22,983 bases of DNA from an uncultured Clostridia bacterium. GTDB taxonomy: Bacteria > Bacillota > Clostridia > TANB77 > CAG-508. Below are positions 1 to 7,641 of this stretch, one piece after another (the stretch's first letter is position 1; each line of letters starts with the position of its first letter). Below the pieces are notes generated by a model. It saw nothing but the letters and a program-made list of their open reading frames with translations, did not search any database and was not told the origin of the DNA. Location of the stretch: NCBI GenBank assembly GCA_934130025.1, contig CAKOXG010000021.1, positions 1 to 22,983 of the forward strand, read 5' to 3'. A program made the translations under genes and the position numbers.

Positions 1-45
1 AACGTGTGCAATTATTGCAATATTTCTAATATTTTTGTTATTCAT
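1..45 (-). CDS. typA: GTP-binding protein TypA/BipA, N-terminal fragment
   Basis: Only the first 15 codons lie in the window; the gene runs off the left edge. They read MNNKNIRNIAIIAHV, which matches the start of the TypA/BipA ribosome-associated GTPase family, where this stretch leads into the G1 motif (AHVDHGKT). LepA starts similarly, but IRNIAIIAHV is closer to TypA. A GGGGG Shine-Dalgarno lies about six bases before the ATG. TypA is a translational GTPase involved in ribosome assembly and stress adaptation. The G domain itself is not visible, so the call rests on the N-terminal signature alone. Confidence 0.8.
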   Translation of the reverse strand, partial: MNNKNIRNIAIIAHV

Positions 46-95
46 TTTTTCCCCCTATAAATATTTATAAATTACTCTATCTTTAAAGCGTATCT

Positions 96-122
96 ATTGG
101 GCGGATATAAATCTCGCCCAAT
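96..122. other. Hairpin downstream of the S1-protein gene
   Basis: The arms ATTGGGCG (96-103) and CGCCCAAT (115-122) form a perfect 8-bp stem around an 11-base loop, three bases past the S1-protein stop codon. The T-tract (TTTTTATT) follows the hairpin only on the plus strand. On the minus strand, the direction of transcription, A residues precede the stem and no T-run follows. It may be a weak terminator or an RNA 3' end stabiliser. Confidence 0.35.
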
Positions 123-124
123 TT

Positions 125-1222
125 TTATTCTTTATATTCTTGTGATGTTCCTTCTAGCTCTCTTATTGAAAGCTCTATTTTTTTGCTTTCTAAATCTATA
201 TTTATTATTTTTGCATTTACTTTTTGTCCAACTTGAAGTTCTTCTTCTGGTTTTGTTATTTTTCTTTCACAAATTTGCGAGATGTGTATCAACCCTTCAA
301 TTCCTTTTTCAAGCTCTGCAAATGCACCAAATGGCATTATCTTAGAAATTTTCACCTTAACCACATCACCAACATTATATTTTTCCTTTACTTTATTCCA
401 AGGATTTGGTCCCTTCTTCTCATATAAAAGTTTAAATCTTCTATTCTCTTTGTCAAGTTCTTTTATCTTTACATCAATTATTTGTCCTACTTGTAAAATA
501 TCTTTTGGATTTTGGTTTCTTCCCCATGTCATTTCAGATATATGAAGTAGCCCCTGTGCTCCACCTATATCAACAAATGCTCCATAATCACTTATAGCAG
601 TTACAGTTCCTGTATATTTCTTGCCAACTTCAATATTGTTCCAAAATTCTTCCTCTTTCTTTTTCTTTTCTTCATCTGCAACATCTTTTATAGAGCCTAT
701 AATTTTTCGTGATTTTTCATCATTTTCTATTATTCTAAACTTAACTTCTTTTCCTTTATAATCATTTAGATCATTTTCTCTTCCAATATTTGATAATGAT
801 AAAGGAATAAAAATTCTAATAAGATTTTTGTATAATACTATTAGTCCATTTTTATTTACACTTGTTACTTTTTCTTCAAATATCTCTTGAGATTCAACTT
901 TATAATTAAATTCCTTTTTTATTTCTCTTACTTTAGCATGCTTGCAAGACATTAAAACATTACCTTGACCATCGTTTAATTTTAATATATCTGCTTTTAT
1001 TTTATCTCCTACTTTGTATTCTTCTGATGGCTCTAATCCATTTTCACTAAAAAATTCTTTTCTTGGGATTATACCATCTGCTTTATAACCAATATTTGCA
1101 AATATTTCTCCATTATTGTTTATTTCAACAATTGTTCCAGTAACTGTTGTACCCACTTTTATCTGTTTAAAGGTTTGGTTTACTATATCTTCAAATGTTA
1201 AGTTATCTTCAAATTTACCCAT
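125..1222 (-). CDS. rpsA: Four-S1-domain RNA-binding protein (ribosomal protein S1 homologue)
   Basis: A 365-residue protein of repeated S1 (OB-fold) RNA-binding domains, at about residues 22-94, 110-180, 196-268 and 283-355. Domains 3 and 4 are the best preserved: they show VGKKYTGTVTAISDYGAFVDIG followed by GLLHISEM, and VGDVVKVKISKIMPFGAFAEL followed by GLIHISQI. Domain 2 lacks the GAF-D and HIS signatures and looks degenerate. The length and four-domain layout fit the short S1 homologues of Firmicutes, which bind mRNA or the ribosome but need not be essential. The ATG follows an AAGGA Shine-Dalgarno. It lies downstream of cmk-plsC, a linkage common in Clostridia, but has its own consensus promoter across the cmk-plsC stop codon. 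Confidence 0.88.
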   Translation of the reverse strand: MGKFEDNLTFEDIVNQTFKQIKVGTTVTGTIVEINNNGEIFANIGYKADGIIPRKEFFSENGLEPSEEYKVGDKIKADILKLNDGQGNVLMSCKHAKVREIKKEFNYKVESQEIFEEKVTSVNKNGLIVLYKNLIRIFIPLSLSNIGRENDLNDYKGKEVKFRIIENDEKSRKIIGSIKDVADEEKKKKEEEFWNNIEVGKKYTGTVTAISDYGAFVDIGGAQGLLHISEMTWGRNQNPKDILQVGQIIDVKIKELDKENRRFKLLYEKKGPNPWNKVKEKYNVGDVVKVKISKIMPFGAFAELEKGIEGLIHISQICERKITKPEEELQVGQKVNAKIINIDLESKKIELSIRELEGTSQEYKE

Positions 1223-1307
1223 AAAAATCCTTCATTTCATATTAATTTAAAAGAAAATTTTATTTGATATTTCCAATTTTATTTTCGAACAAAATTTTCT
1301 CCTCGAT

Positions 1308-1336
1308 ATTATACCTTATTTTCCTTATTTTGTCAA
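1308..1336 (-). promoter_or_regulatory. Consensus sigma-A promoter of the S1-protein gene
   Basis: On the minus strand, TTGACA (1331-1336) and TATAAT (1308-1313) are separated by exactly 17 bases, a perfect consensus. The -35 box lies within the last codons of cmk-plsC (Leu-Thr of the MLTK end), so the promoter straddles its stop codon. Transcription would start near 1301, giving a leader of about 80 bases. Confidence 0.85.
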
Positions 1337-2626
1337 CATAATTATGTTGTCCATTATTTCTTTTGTAGCCTTATCTAAATCCTCTTTTTCTGGATTTTTT
1401 CCTTCATAATCACTAAAAGTTATTGGTTTTCCAAAATTCAATGTTACCCTTGTAAAAGGAATAAAACTGCCCTTTATCCCAACAGGTACAACTGGTGTTT
1501 TTGTCTTTAAAGCCATATAGGCAGCCCCATTTGGAATTTTAATCTTTTTTTCTAATCCTCTTCTAGTTCCTTCTGGAAACAATCCCAAAGCTTCATCATT
1601 TTTTAGTACTCCTAAACACCTTTTCATTGCATCCATATCTCTCATACCCCTTTTTATTGGAATAACATCAAATATATGAGCCAACCAATTAAAAAACACA
1701 TTGTTAAATAAATCCTCTTTTGCCACAAAATATACTTTTCTTTTTATTGCGGTTACCATTCCTAGGGCATCTAAATAATTTATATGGTTTGCACATATTA
1801 TTATTGGTCCTTCTTTAGGAAGATTTTCGTAATTTACTTTTTTTATTCTATATACAACTACATAAAAAGAATGAATTAATGCTTTTATTATTGCTCTTTG
1901 TGTTTTTTTCCAAGGAGTTTCTTTTCTTACCGAATAAATTTTTTCTTCTTTTTTCTTATTTTTTAAACTTTGCTCTATTACTTTGCTCATCGCTTTTTCT
2001 TGCTGTTTTATCGACATTTTCGTTGTATCTATCACAACTGCACCAGGAGCAATCTTCAAAGCTCCAATTTCTTTTTCCCTGTCATTTTTGTCTCTTTTTT
2101 TTATGCTTTCAAGCACTTCCTCATAAGACATTTCTATCCCTTTTTCTTTGTTCTGTTCGAATCTTCTCTTTGCCCTAACTTCTACATCTGCATCAAGATA
2201 TATTTTGACATCCGCAGTTGGAAAAACCACAGTTGTTATATCTCTGCCTTCCATAATTACATCTTTTCCTTGTGCCATTTTCCTTTGTAAGTTTGTCATT
2301 GCTGCTCTAATTTGTTTTATAGAAGATATTTGAGATACATTTTCCGAGACTCTTTTACTCCTTATTTCCTTTGTTACATCCTCATCATTTAAAAATACCT
2401 TTTGGCTTCCGTCTTCCAATTTCAATTCAATTTTTATAGTTTTAAGCATTTCAGCTATTTTTTCTTCATCTTCCATTCCAATATTTTTATTAAGCATTTC
2501 CAATGTAACACATCTATATGTTGCACCAGTATCAATGTTTAGTAAGTTATATTTTTTTGATAACAAATCTGCCATTGTTCCTTTTCCTGTTCCAGCAGGA
2601 CCATCTATAGCTACTATAAAAGACAT
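1325..2626 (-). CDS. cmk: Cytidylate kinase / 1-acyl-glycerol-3-phosphate acyltransferase fusion
   Basis: A 433-residue two-domain protein. Residues 1-220 are cytidylate kinase, which phosphorylates CMP/dCMP with ATP: the P-loop GPAGTGKG is at 9-16, DTGATYR at 32-38, and EGRDITT at 126-132. Residues about 240-433 are a PlsC-type lysophosphatidate acyltransferase: HINYLD (281-286) is the catalytic HX4D motif and FPEGTR (350-355) is the acceptor-binding motif. Each half is near the usual length of the free enzyme, so the fusion is full length. Similar fusions are known in Clostridia. It pairs pyrimidine nucleotide supply with phosphatidic acid synthesis, and the PlsC half probably sits at the membrane surface. 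A GAGAGGAAAT ribosome site precedes the ATG. It starts two bases after the stop of the 780-residue gene, implying co-transcription. Confidence 0.93.
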   Translation of the reverse strand: MSFIVAIDGPAGTGKGTMADLLSKKYNLLNIDTGATYRCVTLEMLNKNIGMEDEEKIAEMLKTIKIELKLEDGSQKVFLNDEDVTKEIRSKRVSENVSQISSIKQIRAAMTNLQRKMAQGKDVIMEGRDITTVVFPTADVKIYLDADVEVRAKRRFEQNKEKGIEMSYEEVLESIKKRDKNDREKEIGALKIAPGAVVIDTTKMSIKQQEKAMSKVIEQSLKNKKKEEKIYSVRKETPWKKTQRAIIKALIHSFYVVVYRIKKVNYENLPKEGPIIICANHINYLDALGMVTAIKRKVYFVAKEDLFNNVFFNWLAHIFDVIPIKRGMRDMDAMKRCLGVLKNDEALGLFPEGTRRGLEKKIKIPNGAAYMALKTKTPVVPVGIKGSFIPFTRVTLNFGKPITFSDYEGKNPEKEDLDKATKEIMDNIIMLTK

Positions 2627-2628
2627 TA

Positions 2629-4971
2629 TTATTTCCTCTCTTTCATTTTTAAATCATACTCATACACATTAACTTTTTTTACATAATTGTTAAATTCATC
2701 CTTAAGTATATTTATATTAAATTCCGATTTATTTTTCAATTCTAAATCGTATAAATCCATGTTTATAAGGCTTTCTTCTGATATATCCATTCCAAGCGGC
2801 AATGTTTTATTTTCATTTTCAAAAAATGTTATATTAGAATAAAATATTAATTTTGTTTGTTCTGGTACATTTATTTTATACAAGTTTGTATTTCTAGATG
2901 CTACTGTTTTTTCAAGATTATCTAATGTTTCCCAAGGGTTTATGCTAAATTTTCCAAAGCCTTCCGGGTCTAGCATTTCATTGCTTGCTTTATACAAACT
3001 AATATCATATGGAACTTCTATCTTTTCAGATTCTTCAACTAAAATTCTCCTTAATTCCCTTAATTTATCTATAAAAGAATTTAACTCAGTATTTAAATTA
3101 ATACTTAATACATTAAATTTATTCTTTTCGTTTTCTCTGTGTTTGTTATTCTTCAATTTCTTTATTTTCGTTTTATCTTCATTAACATTTCCAAATATAT
3201 CGAAGTCTTTTTCCTGAATTTGCTCTAGGTTTCCTTTATATTCATCCTTTAATTCATCTAATAAATTAATAATATCTTCTTCATCAGATTTCATTAATTT
3301 TTCTTTTGATACTAAATTAATTCCATCAAGCACAAAATTCGATGCAAAAACTGCGTCTAACTCTTCTTTTGATAATTTTTCTCTTTGCTTGCTATCTATT
3401 TCAATCGCAAATTTTTCTATATCCTCATTATACTCAAAACTTCTCTTTATATTGTTTTTTCCTTCTGTTTTAATCTCCTCTGCTTCTGTCAGCATCTTAG
3501 ATTCGTCCTTATTTGCATATTTCCAAAATTCAAAAATACTCTTTTTGTGTTTATCAATCTCCTCGAGATACTTTGTGGCATTTTTTATTTTTCTTTCTAA
3601 GTTTTCAACCTTATTCTCGGCAGCTTTTAAATCTAAAATAGCATTTTTATTTTCTTTCTTCGTTACTTCCAGTGTTTTTCCGATTTTTATTATATCTTCA
3701 ACAGTATAACTCTTTGCTTCAAGTTCATCGTCTGTATAATGGGCACATTCACTTTTATCCTGATTTAATATGTCTTTTAATCTTTCTTTATTAGCCGAAT
3801 GTGGTTCTACTTCTTGATCTTTAGATTTTTTACCTTTAAAGAAGTATTTTATTCTTCCCATAAATGTTTTTTTACATTCCAAAAATGTAACTATTTCACG
3901 TTCCTTCATATGGTATTCTAAAGTTTGCTCATCTGCTTTTCTTTGTAGGTCCTTTACATCTGCTTTGAGCTGCTTATTTTCATTTTCTATTTTTTCATTT
4001 TCTCTAATTTTAAGTATTGCTTGCTCTTTCAAAAAATCAGCTATCACATCATATTCTATTTTTTGATTAAATAGATAAAATTCTATTCCTCCATCCTCAC
4101 CTATTTTAACATCAAATTTGTATTCATTTGGCAATTCAGATGCTAATATAAATATTGCTTTTAATTGTTTGTACCATTTTTGAGCATCTTTCTTGTCCTT
4201 CAAAATCATTCTATATTTACTGGTCATCTTATCGAAAATCACTGTTTCACCAGCAATTTGTATAAAAGTGTTACCATCCTTGCCTGTTATTTCATATATT
4301 GATGGCCAATTTTTAGTAAAATACCATAAATAGTTTGAAGTATCTTCTATTTCTGATTTTTTTAAAACCTTTCCCTCATATTCTCCATTACAAATTGGTA
4401 TAAAAAGCATTGTAGGCTCTTTTTTTCTACTTTTATTGTCTTCAATTTTCTTTTTAAGCAAATAAAACATCGCAGAATTATCGGTTTCTTTTGTTGATGC
4501 AATCATGAAATATTTATCAGCATATTCGGAATAAAAGACCTGCCATTTGAAATTATTCGGAAATTTTACATCAAATGGAATCTCCTTTTGTAGTTTTTCT
4601 TGTTCCTTTTCCATTTCTTCTATATCATAGGTATTGGTTTGATTAATCATCTTTAAAAAATAAGCATACTTTTCAATATCTTCATTTTTTTCAGCTTTCA
4701 TATATGTAAATAATGGGCTTGCATCCGCATATCTATCTGAAAGCTCATCTAGCCTATCTTTTGGTGTAATCATTATATCAATATCTTTTACATCCACATA
4801 TTTGTATATCTTATAGCTTGTTTCATCATATATTTTTGGCACATTATAGTTAAGAGGTGTAAAATCTTTTAAGAATTCTGGAACCTCTCCTAATTCAAAA
4901 CCAATATAACTTATTTTATTTTTTAGTAAATTTAAATTTTCCGTATTTCCTTTGAATGTTTTTCTTGGCAT
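2629..4971 (-). CDS. Large coiled-coil protein of unknown function
   Basis: A 780-residue, Lys/Glu-rich protein with no signal peptide or membrane segment, so probably cytoplasmic. I do not recognise the family. Residues 1-310 look globular, with aromatic-rich stretches such as NFKWQVFYSEYADKYFMIAS (140-159). Residues about 316-365 and 431-478 have heptad-like helical character typical of coiled coils; the C-terminal third is mixed and charged. No nucleotide-binding, nuclease or protease motif could be picked out. A strong GGAGGAATACAAATG start context supports real translation. An extended -10 promoter lies about 40 bases upstream. It ends two bases before cmk-plsC, so both probably share one mRNA. 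Coiled coils suggest a structural or scaffold role, but this is inference. Confidence 0.8.
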   Translation of the reverse strand: MPRKTFKGNTENLNLLKNKISYIGFELGEVPEFLKDFTPLNYNVPKIYDETSYKIYKYVDVKDIDIMITPKDRLDELSDRYADASPLFTYMKAEKNEDIEKYAYFLKMINQTNTYDIEEMEKEQEKLQKEIPFDVKFPNNFKWQVFYSEYADKYFMIASTKETDNSAMFYLLKKKIEDNKSRKKEPTMLFIPICNGEYEGKVLKKSEIEDTSNYLWYFTKNWPSIYEITGKDGNTFIQIAGETVIFDKMTSKYRMILKDKKDAQKWYKQLKAIFILASELPNEYKFDVKIGEDGGIEFYLFNQKIEYDVIADFLKEQAILKIRENEKIENENKQLKADVKDLQRKADEQTLEYHMKEREIVTFLECKKTFMGRIKYFFKGKKSKDQEVEPHSANKERLKDILNQDKSECAHYTDDELEAKSYTVEDIIKIGKTLEVTKKENKNAILDLKAAENKVENLERKIKNATKYLEEIDKHKKSIFEFWKYANKDESKMLTEAEEIKTEGKNNIKRSFEYNEDIEKFAIEIDSKQREKLSKEELDAVFASNFVLDGINLVSKEKLMKSDEEDIINLLDELKDEYKGNLEQIQEKDFDIFGNVNEDKTKIKKLKNNKHRENEKNKFNVLSINLNTELNSFIDKLRELRRILVEESEKIEVPYDISLYKASNEMLDPEGFGKFSINPWETLDNLEKTVASRNTNLYKINVPEQTKLIFYSNITFFENENKTLPLGMDISEESLINMDLYDLELKNKSEFNINILKDEFNNYVKKVNVYEYDLKMKERK

Positions 4972-5011
4972 TTGTATTCCTCCAAATAATCTTTTTGTAA
5001 AATTCTTTGAT

Positions 5012-5020
5012 AGTATATCA
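5012..5020 (-). promoter_or_regulatory. Extended -10 promoter for the 780-residue gene and cmk-plsC
   Basis: The minus strand reads TGATATACT, a TGn-extended -10 box (TATACT at 5012-5017). The -35 region is poor (TAGCAA at 17-base spacing). It is the only promoter-like element between the thrS terminator and the GGAGG site of the gene. Confidence 0.45.
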
Positions 5021-5041
5021 CAACTTTATTAATATTGCTAT

Positions 5042-5088
5042 AAAAAAAGAATTGAAATTTGATTTATTCAAAATTTTCAATTCTTTTT
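5042..5088 (-). terminator. Intrinsic terminator after thrS
   Basis: A 14-bp perfect stem (5044-5057 with 5075-5088, core AAGAATTGAAA / TTTCAATTCTT) just past the thrS stop, followed on the minus strand by a run of seven T. T-rich sequence also flanks the plus-strand side, so it could act in both directions. Confidence 0.8.
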
Positions 5089-5097
5089 GTTTTATTA

Positions 5098-7023
5098 CTA
5101 TTTTGCAAATGTTTTTATTTCTTCATCTATTTTTCCTACGAAGTCTTCTAATTTCATAGCTCCAACGTCTCCGTCTTTTCTGTTACGAACTCCTACTTCT
5201 CCTGCTTCTTGTTCTTTATCTCCAACAACTAGCATATATGGAACTTTTTGAAGTTGTGCCTCACGTATTTTGTATCCAATTTTTTCTGCTCTGTCATCTA
5301 CTTCTACTCTTACTTCTTTGTCTTGTAATGCCTCTTTTACTTTGTTTGCATATTCTAAGTGCTTATCTGATATTGGAAGTACTTTTACTTGTACTGGTGC
5401 AAGCCATGTTGGGAATGCTCCTTTTGTTTCTTCTATTAAGAATGCCATAAATCTGTCAAGTGTTCCTAGTATAGCTCTGTGTATTACAACTGGTCTATGG
5501 GCTTTTCCGTCTTCTCCAATATATTCTAGCTCAAATCTTTGTGGTAATAAGAAGTCTAATTGGCAAGTTGAAACTGTTACATCATGTCCTATTGCAGATT
5601 TTAATTGTACATCTAGCTTTGGGCCATAGAATGCTGCTTCTCCTTCTGCCTCGTAGAAATCTAATCCTAATTCTGTTAGTATTTCTCTTAATTGGCTTTC
5701 TGCCTTATCCCACATTTCATCATCATCAAAATATTTGTGTTTGTCATTTTTGTCTCTTAAAGATAATCTAAATTTATAATCTTTAAATCCAAAGTCTTTG
5801 TACACATCTAATATTAATTTTACAACTTTTGCAACTTCATCTTTTATTTGGTCTGGTCTTACAAATAAGTGAGCATCATTTTGGCACATTTCACGTACTC
5901 TTTCAATTCCACAAACTGTTCCACTATCTTCATATCTAAAATCATGTGCTAGCTCACCAATTCTTATTGGTAAATCTTTATATGAACGCATTTTGCTCTT
6001 GTATATTAACATGTGGTGTGGACAATTCATTGGTCTTAATACCAATTCTTCATTATCCATTTTCATTACAGGGAACATATCCTCTTTGTAGTGGTCCCAG
6101 TGTCCTGATGTTTTGTATAATTCGACATTGGCAAGTGATGGTGTATATACGTGTTTATAACCCATTCTTATTTCTTTATCTTGAATATATCTTTCTAGCA
6201 ATCTTCTAACTGTTGCACCATTTGGTAAATACATTGGAAGTCCAGAACCAACTAATTTATGTGTCATAAATAACTCTAAATCTTTTCCAAGTTTTCTATG
6301 GTCTCTTTGTTTTGCTTCTTCTAATTTTGCTAAATGGTCTTCTAACAAACTTGCTTTTGGGAAAGATATAGCATAAATTCTTTGAAGCATTTTGTTGTTT
6401 TCGTTTCCTCTCCAATAAGCACCTGAAGTAGAAAGTAATTTAACACATTTAACTTTTCCTGTACTCATTAAATGAGGTCCAGCACATAAATCTGTAAATT
6501 CACCTTGTTTGTAGAAAGAGAAAACTTCGTCTTCTGGTAAATCTTCTATTAGTTCTACTTTGTAATCTTCCCCAGCATCTTTCATTAATTTTATAGCTTC
6601 ACTTCTAGGAAGTTCAAATCTTTCTATTTGTATATCTTCTTTTATAATCTTTTTCATTTCAGCTTCTATTTTTTCAAAATCAGCCTCTGAAAATCTATAC
6701 TCTGTATCAAAATCATAATAAAATCCGCCATCTATAGCAGGTCCAATTGCGAGCTTAACATCTTTATATAATCTCTTAATTGCTTGTGCCATTATGTGTG
6801 ATGTTGTATGCCAATATGCCTTTTTTCCATCTTCATCATCAAATGTTAAAATTTCTACATTGCAATCTTTGTTCAAGTTATATCTTAAATCTACAACCTT
6901 TCCATCTACTCTTCCTGCCATTGCAACTCTTGCTAAACCTTCACTTATTTCTTTTGCTAGGTCTATCACAGAAATGCCTTCTTTTACTTCTCTTTTGCTT
7001 CCATCTTTTAATGTAATTATCAT
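5098..7023 (-). CDS. thrS: Threonyl-tRNA synthetase
   Basis: This enzyme charges tRNA-Thr with threonine. From the preferred ATG at 7023 it is 641 residues, the usual ThrRS length. Domains in order: TGS (MIITLKDGSK onward, about 1-60), the second additional domain with HTTSHIMAQ and DLCAGPHL (metal-binding proofreading centre), the class II core with MNCPHHMLIYK, RYEDSGTVCGIERVREMCQ and HRAILGTLDRFMAFLIEE, and a C-terminal anticodon-binding domain from about TWLAPVQVKV. The reading frame stays open upstream to 7107, but those 28 extra codons lie inside the T-box terminator. The AAAGGAGG site just before 7023 fixes the start. Expression is controlled by the T-box leader, and a terminator follows the gene. 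Confidence 0.97.
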   Translation of the reverse strand: MIITLKDGSKREVKEGISVIDLAKEISEGLARVAMAGRVDGKVVDLRYNLNKDCNVEILTFDDEDGKKAYWHTTSHIMAQAIKRLYKDVKLAIGPAIDGGFYYDFDTEYRFSEADFEKIEAEMKKIIKEDIQIERFELPRSEAIKLMKDAGEDYKVELIEDLPEDEVFSFYKQGEFTDLCAGPHLMSTGKVKCVKLLSTSGAYWRGNENNKMLQRIYAISFPKASLLEDHLAKLEEAKQRDHRKLGKDLELFMTHKLVGSGLPMYLPNGATVRRLLERYIQDKEIRMGYKHVYTPSLANVELYKTSGHWDHYKEDMFPVMKMDNEELVLRPMNCPHHMLIYKSKMRSYKDLPIRIGELAHDFRYEDSGTVCGIERVREMCQNDAHLFVRPDQIKDEVAKVVKLILDVYKDFGFKDYKFRLSLRDKNDKHKYFDDDEMWDKAESQLREILTELGLDFYEAEGEAAFYGPKLDVQLKSAIGHDVTVSTCQLDFLLPQRFELEYIGEDGKAHRPVVIHRAILGTLDRFMAFLIEETKGAFPTWLAPVQVKVLPISDKHLEYANKVKEALQDKEVRVEVDDRAEKIGYKIREAQLQKVPYMLVVGDKEQEAGEVGVRNRKDGDVGAMKLEDFVGKIDEEIKTFAK

Positions 7024-7262
7024 AAAAAATCCTCCTTTTGCATTTGGAAAACAAAAACACTCCCAAATGCTTTTAACATTTAGGAGTGCATATATGCACG
7101 GTTCCATCCTAATTTTTTACTTAATTTTATAAGCAAGCTTTCGCCGTTTTTACGTGAGGTAGTTTTTCAAATATGTTTGCTTAAAATTGCTTTCAGCCAT
7201 TGGCAATTCCTCTCTAAAAGTAACCTTTATTTTACTTTGTCTCATTGCTTATTTACTTACAT
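7024..7262 (-). promoter_or_regulatory. T-box riboswitch leader of thrS (Thr)
   Basis: A leader of about 240 bases between the thrS promoter and start. On the minus strand it carries AGAGAGG (7209-7215) in the expected Stem I position. It also has the T-box sequence AGGATGGAACCGTGC (7096-7110), a variant of the classic AGGGTGGNACCGCG that pairs with the uncharged tRNA acceptor end. A terminator follows directly. The likely specifier is ACT (7161-7163), a threonine codon in the frame GAAAAACTACC; an adjacent ACC (7158-7160) is also a threonine codon. Uncharged tRNA-Thr would stabilise the antiterminator and turn thrS on. Confidence 0.9.
7048..7088 (-). terminator. T-box regulated terminator of the thrS leader
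   Basis: A 12-bp stem, CACTCCTAAATG (7077-7088) with CATTTGGGAGTG (7058-7069), one G-U pair, seven-base loop, followed by TTTTTGTTTT on the minus strand. It lies between the T-box motif and the ribosome site, and competes with the antiterminator. Confidence 0.88.
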
Positions 7263-7268
7263 ATTCTT

Positions 7269-7297
7269 ATAATAGTACTTTTTTTGTGTTATGTCAA
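7269..7297 (-). promoter_or_regulatory. Sigma-A promoter of thrS
   Basis: TTGACA (7292-7297) and TATTAT (7269-7274) are separated by 17 bases on the minus strand. The start of transcription would be near 7262, just upstream of the T-box Stem I. Confidence 0.8.
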
Positions 7298-7320
7298 TAT
7301 CATTTTTTAATTATTTTTCC

Positions 7321-7337
7321 CCCATATCTACTATGGG
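7321..7337. repeat. Second hairpin beyond the putative variable region
   Basis: CCCATA (7321-7326) and TATGGG (7332-7337) form a perfect 6-bp inverted repeat with a five-base loop. No T-run follows on either strand. It lies about 20 bases beyond the hairpin at 7357-7374 and just upstream of the thrS -35 box. Confidence 0.5.
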
Positions 7338-7356
7338 TTATGGTTTCTCCTAAATT

Positions 7357-7374
7357 CTGGCTCAGAGTAGCCAG
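7357..7374. repeat. Hairpin just downstream of the FGE-like gene 3' end
   Basis: CTGGCT (7357-7362) and AGCCAG (7369-7374) form a perfect 6-bp stem with a six-base loop, ten bases past the stop codon of the restored FGE-like frame. A short hairpin or cruciform right behind the variable region is a known aid to retrohoming in studied DGRs such as Bordetella phage BPP-1. No U-tract follows, so it is a poor terminator. Confidence 0.6.
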
Positions 7375-7383
7375 GGCTCAGGT

Positions 7384-7641
7384 CTACAAATATAAAGTGC
7401 ACCTGAAACCGGTACCAAGGTCCGCAGAGGACGAACCGTTACCACGGTAGCCTGCTGGAGTACCAGCGAAGTTGTTGCCGAAACCGCCTCCACGAGAAGT
7501 GTACGGAATGGTCGTGATAGAATAAGACTCTGTAGTCCACTCCCATACATTTCCTCCAATGTCATATATATTACATACTCCTGTGGTTTGTCCTGTTGGA
7601 ATTAATGTAGTACTACCTTTTACTTTTGGTTGGCCGGCCTT
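7384..7641 (-). pseudogene. C-terminal FGE/C-type-lectin-like end of the prepilin-like gene, out of frame; putative DGR variable region
   Basis: In the frame next to the upstream ORF, the minus strand reads on without a stop for 85 codons to TAG at 7384-7386. Key stretches are GVCNIYDIGGNVWEW, RGGGFGNNFAGTPAGYRG and the end GFRCTLYL. These are the C-terminal signatures of formylglycine-generating-enzyme (SUMF1-like) folds: GGNVWEW, RGG and GFR. The part from about 7387 to 7500 is GC-rich, about 54% over 7381-7500, against 27% over a sampled neighbouring line (7741-7800). It is dominated by NNC/NNT codons, as expected where AAC/AAT template codons were randomised by adenine mutagenesis. Removing one A from the AAAA run at 7640-7643 joins it to the upstream ORF. 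Whether the break is real or a sequencing error cannot be told here. Confidence 0.75.

Noticed and set aside
96..122. Hairpin as a firm terminator of the S1-protein gene
   Set aside because: The T-run is on the plus-strand side only, so it was kept as an unclassified hairpin.
7024..7107. Upstream extension of thrS starting MEPCIYALL
   Set aside because: It lies within the T-box and terminator hairpin, and the AAAGGAGG site selects the ATG at 7023 that gives the normal ThrRS start.
7362..7565. 67-codon minus-strand ORF starting MTLEEMYGSG
   Set aside because: It is another frame over the putative variable region; the FGE signatures (GGNVWEW, GFR) are in the neighbouring frame.
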